Shown piece after piece: positions 1 to 5,791 of a DNA stretch of 8,372 nt. The notes below the pieces were generated by a model. That model did no database searches. It was not told the origin of the DNA and worked only from the letters and a program-made list of their open reading frames with translations. Each line of letters opens with the position of its first letter. Position 1 is the stretch's first letter. This stretch comes from Cyanobacteria bacterium UBA11153 (GTDB taxonomy: Bacteria > Cyanobacteriota > Cyanobacteriia > Cyanobacteriales > Coleofasciculaceae): contig DOIX01000060.1 in the NCBI GenBank assembly GCA_003511885.1, positions 1 to 8,372 of the forward strand, in the 5' to 3' direction. Made by a program: the position numbers and the translations under genes.

Positions 1-106
1 CTATAGCAATCCTAAATGAGTTGTAACAAGTGCGCGGCTTGAAACCCAGTCAGAGCAAGGATCGCAGTTTTCAGGCATTGCCACAACTGATTTAGGATTG
101 CTATAG
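1..106. mobile_element. MITE-like element with 24-bp terminal inverted repeats
   Basis: Positions 1-24 and 83-106 are inverted copies of each other. They begin CTATAGCAATCC and end GGATTGCTATAG, and 23 of 24 bases pair. The 58 bases between them have no ORF. A short non-coding element with long terminal inverted repeats and TA-containing ends is what a MITE mobilised in trans by an IS630/Tc1-type transposase looks like. The window starts exactly at the left arm, so the left flank and any TA target-site duplication cannot be seen. As RNA it would fold into a long hairpin. It lies 41 bp past the stop codon of the minus-strand gene at 148-1662, so it could also act as that gene's transcript end. 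Confidence 0.6.
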
Positions 107-147
107 ATACTTCAGTTATCAGCTTTACTTCATCTTCAAGGATTAAT

Positions 148-1662
148 TTATTGCACTGAAACAGATTGAATGTTTCTGCTACCATCTACTTGATATACTA
201 GTTGTCGTTTAAAGTCAGTTATGACAATTTCCCAGCCACCTGATGATACTAACACTTGACAGGGACGATTTGGTACATCTGTAGGGGTGGGATAGCATTC
301 CGATACTACTTCTGCACTAGTAATTCGTAAATTAGATAGGGGAACATTTAAGCGAGATTTGGCATCCTGGAAAACTTTTTGGGCAAGAGAATTGGGAAGT
401 TTATCTATCCTTGGTGGTAATCCATTATTGGCTTCGGTGCGAATGCCAGAAAATCGGCTAACGCGATAAATTTGCTTTTCTCCTGGTTTACCTTCTACTG
501 TAACGCGATAACCTTGTCCTGGATCGGGGGCGCATTTTTCTACTGGAGTGGGCAATCCGAGACAAGCGCCAAAGGTTTGGGGTGTAACTTGGGTAAATAA
601 AAGGTTTTCTGGGGTTATTTCAAAGTGTTGGGCGGCTAACATGCGGAGATTGGTTGCTAAGTATTCGTCAAAACTGTTATCTAAAGCGATGTTTTCTCGC
701 GCTATTATTTCACTGCTACCGCCATTTTCATTTACGCGGATATGCCATCTTTTGCCTTGATGTTCGATTTTGACTAGCCAGCCTTTAATCGGAATAATCG
801 CGCAGGGAACGGGTAATCCTCGGAATTTATCGCAATTCATCCATTCTGTTGGAGCTGCGCCAACAATTTTTCCGGATTTAGTTGGTAATCCCCAAGATTC
901 TGCTACTTTAAAAACGGCTACTGCTACGGATTCGGGAATATCTGCTCTAATTTGTTTGCCTGTGTCATCAACGCGGAAGGTGAGGGTGGGTGGGGTGAAA
1001 TTATGACCGGGACCGGGTAAACAAGCTGTACATGGAGGTGATGGTGTCATTCCTTCTGCTGTAATTCGCCAACCATTGATGATTTTAGGAGTGCAATTTT
1101 CTCCCGAATTGGGTAATTCTAGGCAGGTGTTTTTCCAGGTTACGGGTTCGGCTTTTTTGATTAATACTTGAGGGGGAAGAATTGGGCTAGGGGTGGTTTC
1201 AAACTGAGGATGCCAGTAAGAAACTGCTGATTTCTGGATGGCGGTAATTAGAGATTGGGGCAATTTTTTGGGTAGTTGCAAATTTTCCCGTTTGGCTAAT
1301 ACATTGGCATCGCCTGTCTCGTTGGTAATATAAATTAATCTGAGGTTAGGAGTTTCTAGGGTAATTTTCCATTTGGGAATGGTGGGCGAAATCCAAGGCA
1401 CATCGCCTAGGCTGCGGAGATTGGCGGATTCTATTTTTACCACTCGCCCAGATTGGGGAAAACTCCACTTGCGGATGGCATCATTACGGATGTTTTCTGC
1501 AATTGTTTCTTTTGAGGGGATGGCGGAAATTCCACTTTGATGTGGTTGGGATTGGCTAAATACTGGTTTGGTTGAGGTAATTTCTGCACTTGCGAAGAGG
1601 ATGGAGGTAAAGATTCCGGCACTGAGTAGGAAAACGGCAAGATTTTTTTTGCTCATATTCAT
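148..1662 (-). CDS. exported multi-repeat cysteine-pair protein, function unknown
   Basis: I do not recognise a named family. The 504-aa product starts with a signal peptide: Lys5-Lys6, a hydrophobic stretch at about 8-26, and an A-S-A cleavage site before Glu27. The remainder is about five degenerate repeats of roughly 80-110 aa. Each has a short helix, a strand, a cysteine-pair loop, then a G-W/Y strand and a final strand. The pairs are C180/C190, C277/C287, C367/C377 (all C-x9-C) and C456/C468 (C-x11-C). Each second Cys lies 8-9 residues before W198, W295, Y385 or W477. The N-terminal repeat (about 52-130) lacks the pair. Repeat 2 has an inserted CTAC (C211, C214). From memory, similar C-L-G-L...C...G-W motifs occur in secreted cyanobacterial proteins. 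Start choice: the frame stays open to a GTG at 1677, but that codon lies in a dispersed repeat, so ATG 1662 (or ATG 1656) is preferred. None of the three has a clear ribosome-binding site. It lies downstream of the 152-aa gene, possibly co-transcribed. Confidence 0.85.
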   Translation of the reverse strand: MNMSKKNLAVFLLSAGIFTSILFASAEITSTKPVFSQSQPHQSGISAIPSKETIAENIRNDAIRKWSFPQSGRVVKIESANLRSLGDVPWISPTIPKWKITLETPNLRLIYITNETGDANVLAKRENLQLPKKLPQSLITAIQKSAVSYWHPQFETTPSPILPPQVLIKKAEPVTWKNTCLELPNSGENCTPKIINGWRITAEGMTPSPPCTACLPGPGHNFTPPTLTFRVDDTGKQIRADIPESVAVAVFKVAESWGLPTKSGKIVGAAPTEWMNCDKFRGLPVPCAIIPIKGWLVKIEHQGKRWHIRVNENGGSSEIIARENIALDNSFDEYLATNLRMLAAQHFEITPENLLFTQVTPQTFGACLGLPTPVEKCAPDPGQGYRVTVEGKPGEKQIYRVSRFSGIRTEANNGLPPRIDKLPNSLAQKVFQDAKSRLNVPLSNLRITSAEVVSECYPTPTDVPNRPCQVLVSSGGWEIVITDFKRQLVYQVDGSRNIQSVSVQ

Positions 1663-1693
1663 TAACCACAAAGACACTAAGACGCAAAGAAGT
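1663..1693. repeat. 8-bp periodic dispersed-type repeat
   Basis: Three consecutive imperfect octamers are visible: AAAGACAC (1670-1677), TAAGACGC (1678-1685) and AAAGAAGT (1686-1693), preceded by TTAACCAC. From memory, TTAACCACAAAGACAC-type sequence is a common intergenic repeat in cyanobacterial and other bacterial genomes. It overlaps the possible GTG start at 1677 of the large exported-protein gene, which argues against that start. Confidence 0.5.
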
Positions 1694-1697
1694 AATT

Positions 1698-1735
1698 TTT
1701 TGCCGGAAATGGGGTGGCAAAATTAGGTTTTTTTT
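1698..1735 (+). terminator. hairpin followed by an eight-T run
   Basis: TTTTGCC (1698-1704) and GGCAAAA (1716-1722) form a perfect 7-bp stem with an 11-base loop. Five bases later comes a run of eight T (1728-1735). On the plus strand this looks like an intrinsic terminator with a short gap before the U tract. However, both flanking genes are on the minus strand, where no T tract follows the stem. It may stop antisense read-through, or act only as an intercistronic hairpin between the two minus-strand genes. Confidence 0.35.
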
Positions 1736-1750
1736 GATAAAATTGGTTAA

Positions 1751-2209
1751 TTATCTACAGGTAGCACGTCCCCATTGATGATCGTAACCTACGGAGATGC
1801 GGGAACCTACTTGTGGGGCTTTTGTTGAGAGATGGACTAATGATACATCGGCTTGAACTTCACTATTTCCTTGCCCGTGCCAAATGTCACGATTTTGGGC
1901 ATCTTTTTTAACATAATTCATCGATACAGTTAGAGTACGATTGGCGCGACGGGGGCGAAAATCAATGCGGCGAAATCCAGCTTCTCTTGTGTAATAAGCA
2001 GTGAAATCAACGCGATTTTGGATCGTACCTCGACAAGTTAAGTGTAAATCATCTTGGTTCGGCTCTGCGATCGCATCCCGGGTACGCTGTGCCATCGCAG
2101 AATCAGTCACAGCCAGCCTCCCGCCAGCAATTGCACCCATACCAACCAAGATACCGCCCATCAGGATTGCGATCGCGCTGCACGCCCTCGAAGCTATCGC
2201 TCTTTTCAT
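1751..2209 (-). CDS. small exported protein, function unknown
   Basis: The 152-aa product is not a family I recognise. It has a signal peptide with Lys2-Arg3, a long hydrophobic stretch at about 11-30, and an A-M-A cleavage site before Gln41. The mature part is about 112 aa with exactly two cysteines, C59 near its start and C151 as the penultimate residue. They could form one disulfide closing the domain. The middle is basic (F79-R80-R81...R86...R88-R89...R91) and rich in alternating polar/hydrophobic residues, suggesting a small beta domain. The ATG at 2209 is supported by GGAG at 2220-2223, ten bases upstream. Two HIP1 octamers fall in the gene (2067-2074, 2169-2176). It ends 88 bp before the preferred start of the next minus-strand gene, another exported protein, but a hairpin and a repeat lie between them, so operon status is uncertain. 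Confidence 0.75.
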   Translation of the reverse strand: MKRAIASRACSAIAILMGGILVGMGAIAGGRLAVTDSAMAQRTRDAIAEPNQDDLHLTCRGTIQNRVDFTAYYTREAGFRRIDFRPRRANRTLTVSMNYVKKDAQNRDIWHGQGNSEVQADVSLVHLSTKAPQVGSRISVGYDHQWGRATCR

Positions 2210-2389
2210 CTGTGTTTATCTCCAAATATCACGTCTCCATATATTTACTTTGACATCCATCCTCAGTTAATTGTGTCTTGTTTCCATTTCGGTAACGGAT
2301 TAAATATGATGACATTTTTCCCGCCGTTTAATAATGCGATTCCCAACTTATCTTCTGTATTTTCATCCAAGTCATTATCCTTTGAGATA

Positions 2390-2407
2390 TATAGAGCTTA
2401 CTCTATA
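2390..2407. promoter_or_regulatory. perfect 7-bp dyad, possible operator
   Basis: TATAGAG-CTTA-CTCTATA is a perfect inverted repeat with a four-base centre, 181 bp upstream of the minus-strand start and 247 bp upstream of the plus-strand start. No T tract follows on either strand, so a regulator-binding site is more likely than a terminator. No regulator gene is present in the window. Confidence 0.3.
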
Positions 2408-2497
2408 AATGATTAACCTTAAAATAAATTAGATAAAAGCGCTGATTCAGCTAGGGAAAAGTACCAGTAATCAGAGTTACACCACTCAAAAATCATA

Positions 2498-2516
2498 CAG
2501 TTTTTCACTTAAACTG
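2498..2516. repeat. short inverted repeat CAGTTT-N7-AAACTG
   Basis: Perfect 6-bp arms at 2498-2503 and 2511-2516 enclose a 7-base loop, 138 bp upstream of the 807-aa gene. The right arm overlaps one of four ACTGG/CCAGT pentamers in this leader. It could be a protein-binding dyad or chance. Confidence 0.2.
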
Positions 2517-2584
2517 GAAAGCCACAGAAAAAAACACACCCCACACCCCACCCTCACAATCCGACTTTTTCCGCAAACCCTAGC

Positions 2585-2616
2585 TATACTGGACAACTGA
2601 AACCAGTTAGAGTTGT
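2585..2616 (+). promoter_or_regulatory. candidate -10 box and overlapping inverted repeats
   Basis: TATACT (2585-2590) matches the -10 consensus at four of six bases, about 64 bp before the start codon, but I see no convincing -35. Two inverted repeats interleave here. ACTGG (2588-2592) pairs with CCAGT (2603-2607), and ACAACT (2593-2598) pairs with AGTTGT (2611-2616). The order is interleaved, so as RNA the two stems would compete rather than nest. As DNA they could form an operator over the -10 region. Confidence 0.25.
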
Positions 2617-2623
2617 AAAATCC

Positions 2624-2631
2624 GCGATCGC
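2624..2631. repeat. HIP1 octamer GCGATCGC
   Basis: A perfect HIP1 palindrome lies 22 bp before the start codon of the 807-aa gene. The other five copies in the window are inside coding sequence (2067, 2169, 3341, 4316 and 7571). HIP1 density is a compositional marker of cyanobacteria, not a gene-specific site. Confidence 0.9.
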
Positions 2632-2653
2632 AAACAGGCAAGAGGCTTGGCTC

Positions 2654-5077
2654 ATGGTACAGAAAAATCCACAAGGATTCATCGGAAGACTATTAAAAGC
2701 ATTTGCTAGCTTGGAAAGCAACCGTCTCTTCCAGGGATTCAAAGCCATCCAAATGAGGATTAGTTCTCAACTCATTCGGTTGATTCCGGCTAGATTGTTA
2801 TGGCTACTTCCTTTTCTTCAAGAAGAAATTAAAGTTAAACCTCCTACCCTGGAGGAACTTAAGGATAAAGTTTGGCGTAAACCAGGGGAAACAGAAGTAG
2901 AGGGAACTGAATCTGGCCCTGACATTTTCCCCGAGCGAGTTGTTGCGCCGCAGATTAAGTCTCTTTACCCTGACTATCGCTGTCTAGAAGGAAATACTTT
3001 TACCTGTCAATGGCCGCAAAAAACATTGGAGGAACAACCAGAAGCTAAATATTGCATTAAATGCGGTTTTCCTGCCCTATTGTCGCCAGGAACTAAAATT
3101 CAGGGGGTTAAGGCTAGGTATCAAATTGAAAGTTTATTAAATTATCGAGGTAGAGGCAGACTGTATCAAGCAGTTCAACTACCAGACCGCCAGCCCGTCA
3201 TTATTAAAGAATATCTGTTACCATCGCGATATTTTAATGTGGAGGAAACTCGTCAGCGTCAAGATGCCTTTGTCAAATTAGCTGGTTTGAGTTTACCAGA
3301 TGGACGAATTCAGGACTTTCGGCTGATTCCGATTTGGGATGCGATCGCAGATCGAAATCAGGAACGCTGTTATCTAGTCACGAAAGGGAATCTAGACTCC
3401 TATCCTACTTTAGCTAACTATTTACTTAAAACTGGCGCATTAAGTAGTTCTCAAGTTCGTCAAGTCCTCAATCAAGTATTGCAAAGTTTGGAATTTCTCC
3501 ACAGCCAAAAATTCCGCCTCCCTTCTGGTTTAGTTCAGGAGAGGCTAATTGATGGTAATCTCAATCTAGAGAGTTTGCTGATTTGCCCTAGCTTTCAGGA
3601 AGGTTTCTTTATCTACCTCTGCGATTTGTTTTTGTGGGAAGGTAGATTTGCTCCTCCTCTGGAAGAACGACCGATATTATCTGTGGCTCAAGATTTAAAA
3701 GATTTGGGATATGTGGCTTTTTATCTCTTGACAGGAGGAACTAACGATCCGATTAACGGTCAACCTTTTAATCCCAAAAACAAGAATCTTTGGCCTCCCA
3801 TTCATCCAGCCTGTAAAGATTTTATCTTAAGTTTAATGGGCATGGGAATGTCCAAGTTTGAGACAGCGGAGATTGCCCGTCAAGCTTTATTAAAATTGCC
3901 GCCAGAAACCCAAATCCAGCCGACACTTTCATCAGGAGTTACAGAGGAAGAAGTTAAAAAGAAGAAACGGCGCTTTCCCATTCCTATTTGGTTGATGTGG
4001 CTGATAGGATTAATCCTCCTGTTAACCCTGCTTTGGTATTTATTTGGCAGAAACTTATTGAAAAATCAAATTGCCACCGATTCCGTAGTCTGCTGTATCG
4101 AACAAGTATCGGGAATTCCCGCAGGTAACTTTAAGTATACTGCCGAAAAGAATAGCCCTTGGGATTACGTCTTACAACAACCCAATCTCATTGCCAAGGA
4201 AACAACCCTCGGACAAGAATTATTCAAACGTCAGCCCAAATTACAATTATTATATCAGCCACAACCCTTATGGGGAGAGGCAATCCAAAAAGTGAGAAGC
4301 AAAGAATCCGAATTTGCGATCGCAACTTTAGTAAATAACCTCACTGCGGATTTAGGATATGAAAATATTGCTCATGATGGACTAGTATTTTTTGTTTCCT
4401 TCACCTACGCCAGACGGAATGATAGTTTGCCTTCCGCCTTAAACGGAGAAATTACCTTCGAGCAATTGCGTCAAATTTATACAGGAAAAATTAACAAATG
4501 GGCACAAATAGGAGGTCCCGATATCCGACTGAAACTCTATCTCCCACTCAGCGAAGAAGCCCTCCAAATCTTTGAAGAGCGAGTCTTGAAAGATCAAAAT
4601 AGTATTGAGGCATTTAGAAAATTAGTCCAACAAAGCAATCAGATTAGCCCTACCTCAGAAGTTGAGGTTAAGCGTCTTCAAAGCGGACAAACTCTCAGAG
4701 GTGTCATTCGAGATTTTGAGGATAGTAATATTGGGGCAATTGGCTTTGATTCTTTAAGCAAAGTTTTAGGTCAATGCTCGGTTTATCCTCTCGCCTTAGT
4801 CAATGGCAAAAATCCACCAATTTCACCTTTAATTCAAGATGATCGACAACCTGTCACTCCCAATACTGATTTATGTAATGCTAAAGGTAGTTATGCCCCA
4901 AATGTGGAAGGATTTATCAGCCAAAAATATCCATTAGCCTATCCTTTAGCGATAGTTTATCCCAGAGATAATAGCCGCAAACCTGTAGGGCAAAAGTTTG
5001 CTGAAATTCTTAAAACTCGCGAGGCACAGGAGTTGTTATCTAAAACTGGTTTAGTTCCCCTCGAAGCTTTACCATAG
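2654..5077 (+). CDS. transmembrane pseudokinase fused to a PstS-like solute-binding domain
   Basis: The 807-aa protein has an amphipathic N-terminus (1-75), a four-Cys ribbon (C110, C118, C134, C137), and a kinase-like fold at about 150-415. KKKKRR (435-440) precedes one membrane helix (about 444-464), and a PBP_like_2/PstS-type domain follows (about 488-807). Kinase landmarks are the beta-3 Lys185 in VIIKEY, DLF at 324-326 in place of DFG, and the alpha-F Asp347 in the DLKDLG helix. The HRD motif reads DGN (300-302), so the catalytic Asp is Asn302. The following catalytic-loop Lys and Asn are Asn304 and Ser307, and the Gly-rich loop is poor. A pseudokinase is therefore likely. The binding domain shows FEQLRQIYTGKINKW (602-616), SNIGAIGFDS (691-700) and YPLAYPL (759-765), and ends with the usual GLVPL (799-803). 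The expected phosphate-loop GGST is absent (AEKNSP, 497-502). Positive-inside topology puts the kinase fold in the cytoplasm and the binding domain in the periplasm. Start: AGAGG at 2641-2645, eight bases upstream. It appears monocistronic. Inferred role: solute sensing across the inner membrane. Confidence 0.85.
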   Translation: MVQKNPQGFIGRLLKAFASLESNRLFQGFKAIQMRISSQLIRLIPARLLWLLPFLQEEIKVKPPTLEELKDKVWRKPGETEVEGTESGPDIFPERVVAPQIKSLYPDYRCLEGNTFTCQWPQKTLEEQPEAKYCIKCGFPALLSPGTKIQGVKARYQIESLLNYRGRGRLYQAVQLPDRQPVIIKEYLLPSRYFNVEETRQRQDAFVKLAGLSLPDGRIQDFRLIPIWDAIADRNQERCYLVTKGNLDSYPTLANYLLKTGALSSSQVRQVLNQVLQSLEFLHSQKFRLPSGLVQERLIDGNLNLESLLICPSFQEGFFIYLCDLFLWEGRFAPPLEERPILSVAQDLKDLGYVAFYLLTGGTNDPINGQPFNPKNKNLWPPIHPACKDFILSLMGMGMSKFETAEIARQALLKLPPETQIQPTLSSGVTEEEVKKKKRRFPIPIWLMWLIGLILLLTLLWYLFGRNLLKNQIATDSVVCCIEQVSGIPAGNFKYTAEKNSPWDYVLQQPNLIAKETTLGQELFKRQPKLQLLYQPQPLWGEAIQKVRSKESEFAIATLVNNLTADLGYENIAHDGLVFFVSFTYARRNDSLPSALNGEITFEQLRQIYTGKINKWAQIGGPDIRLKLYLPLSEEALQIFEERVLKDQNSIEAFRKLVQQSNQISPTSEVEVKRLQSGQTLRGVIRDFEDSNIGAIGFDSLSKVLGQCSVYPLALVNGKNPPISPLIQDDRQPVTPNTDLCNAKGSYAPNVEGFISQKYPLAYPLAIVYPRDNSRKPVGQKFAEILKTREAQELLSKTGLVPLEALP

Positions 5078-5083
5078 TCTTGG

Positions 5084-5118
5084 TTAGAGGTTAGAGGTGA
5101 AAGCTTAGAGGTTATAAG
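5084..5118. repeat. heptamer tandem repeat TTAGAGG
   Basis: TTAGAGG occurs at 5084-5090, 5091-5097 and 5105-5111, all in one 7-bp register, with degenerate units TGAAAGC (5098-5104) and TTATAAG (5112-5118). Short tandemly repeated heptamers (STRR sequences) are known from filamentous cyanobacteria. This one starts seven bases after the stop codon of the 807-aa gene. Confidence 0.55.
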
Positions 5119-5244
5119 ATGTGGCGATTGCTATATAGCAGTGCTTGAAGAGCGTATTTACAGTACATTTGTTATGACGCTTTCCAGATAAAGCATCCAT
5201 TTTCTAATATGTAACTACACCAGTGAGATGCGCTATAAATCTAC

Positions 5245-5359
5245 TAAGCTGCTGCTCATTTAAACTGTATATTTCCAAGTTAGAAAAAAAATCGCTCAAA
5301 CCCTCTGCTCCCCTGCTCCTCTTCTCTCAAAACATACAAATTAAAAGCGTAGCAGCTTA
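5245..5359. repeat. inverted repeat pair bounding about 115 bp
   Basis: TAAGCTGCTGC (5245-5255) and GTAGCAGCTTA (5349-5359) are inverted copies at 10 of 11 bases. Weaker complementarity continues inward to about 17 of 22. The interior holds a polypyrimidine tract and no ORF of note. It could be a second, decayed MITE-like element. I see no target-site duplication. Confidence 0.3.
5301..5328. repeat. polypyrimidine low-complexity tract
   Basis: A 28-base run of C and T, broken only by G at 5307 and 5315, built on repeated CTGCTCC and CCCTG words. From memory, this CTGCTCCCCTGC-type sequence is common between genes in filamentous cyanobacteria. A purine-only counterpart sits at 5680-5705 on the same strand. 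Confidence 0.5.
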
Positions 5360-5395
5360 CCCCCATTACTCGATCGGGATTTAGGTCATGCTTTC

Positions 5396-5611
5396 TTAAC
5401 AAATTAAGACCAGAAGCGTCAAAAACGCCAAAAGAAAATGCTTAATATAATTTAATAAATCAAAAACGGCTGAAAGCCCCTTAACCTCGTTAAATTTATT
5501 GATATTAATTTTCAATAATTTACGAACTTGCGTCATTCCAGCGATTATGCTAGGATAATCCAAAGGAGGGCTAATAACCTTATCCCAATCTTCTACACTA
5601 TTGTGAGTCAC
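5396..5611 (-). CDS. doubtful small ORF with C-terminal hydrophobic helix
   Basis: An open frame of 71 codons starts at a GTG and has no good ribosome-binding site. The predicted product is polar for about 50 residues and ends with a hydrophobic stretch (YIKHFLLAFLTLLVLIC), which would make it a tail-anchored small membrane protein. No family is recognised. It lies in an AT-rich, repeat-rich intergenic region where such frames arise by chance, and the hydrophobic end is largely A/T-rich codons. It could also be a gene remnant. It is listed only because it is the largest frame in that region. Confidence 0.2.
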   Translation of the reverse strand: MTHNSVEDWDKVISPPLDYPSIIAGMTQVRKLLKININKFNEVKGLSAVFDLLNYIKHFLLAFLTLLVLIC

Positions 5612-5791
5612 TTCAATTCTCGATAAGATGGTAAGCTAGTCCGAATATCAAATTGTAGTCTGAATCTCAAATTAATAGTGAAGAGAGGGAAGGGGGAAGA
5701 GAGAATAAGCAACAGTAACAACAGTAATTGAGCCTCCCCCGACTTTACCATTGTGACAATATCCAGATTGAGCAATTAGCCCAAAACCATA

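Larger units (their letters stand above)
2210..2653. other. divergent intergenic region with several small dyads
   Basis: This 444-bp AT-rich stretch separates the minus-strand 152-aa gene from the plus-strand 807-aa gene, so it should hold both promoters. I see no convincing gene in it. It contains a perfect dyad at 2390-2407, a hairpin at 2498-2516, a C-rich tract at 2535-2554, overlapping inverted repeats at 2588-2616 and one HIP1 site. The pentamer ACTGG or its complement occurs four times between 2464 and 2607. A TTGACA at 2250-2255 has no matching -10 box at the right distance. Confidence 0.6.
5078..5791. other. 714-bp convergent intergenic region, repeat-rich
   Basis: The region lies between the plus-strand 807-aa gene and the minus-strand DUF928 genes. 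Beyond the separately listed repeats and one doubtful ORF (5396-5611), I see these: a perfect 12-bp palindrome TGCTATATAGCA (5129-5140), whose ATTGCTATA resembles the end of the element at 1-106; a purine-only tract (5680-5705); a 9-bp tandem pair CAACAGTAA (5710-5727); and a dyad ATTGT-G-ACAAT (5750-5760). I see no tRNA, rRNA or CRISPR array, and no good intrinsic terminator for the convergent transcripts. Confidence 0.55.

Noticed and set aside
984..1011. G-quadruplex-like GGG-T-GGG-T-GGGG...GGG on the plus strand inside the exported-protein gene
   Set aside because: The last loop is 13 bases, and the run encodes an ordinary Pro/Thr-rich segment on the minus strand. No regulatory role is needed to explain it.
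2001..2416. Two overlapping plus-strand open frames of 89 and 120 codons
   Set aside because: They are largely antisense to the 152-aa gene with its signal peptide and ribosome-binding site, and their products are low-complexity without domain character.
2535..2557. C-rich tract (G-rich on the minus strand) upstream of the pseudokinase gene
   Set aside because: Only three G runs of three or more on the minus strand, so no convincing quadruplex. More likely low-complexity sequence.
5064..5106. Inverted repeat AAGCTTT / AAAGCTT across the stop codon of the 807-aa gene as a terminator
   Set aside because: Loop of 29 bases and no T tract afterwards. The HindIII-site core AAGCTT is itself palindromic, so the match is easily by chance.
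5562..5569. Strong Shine-Dalgarno-like AAAGGAGG on the plus strand
   Set aside because: No start codon with a meaningful frame follows. The nearest GTG gives seven codons.
5710..5727. Two CAACAGTAA units as a CRISPR or STRR array
   Set aside because: Only two contiguous 9-bp copies with no spacers. Too short to call anything beyond a small duplication.
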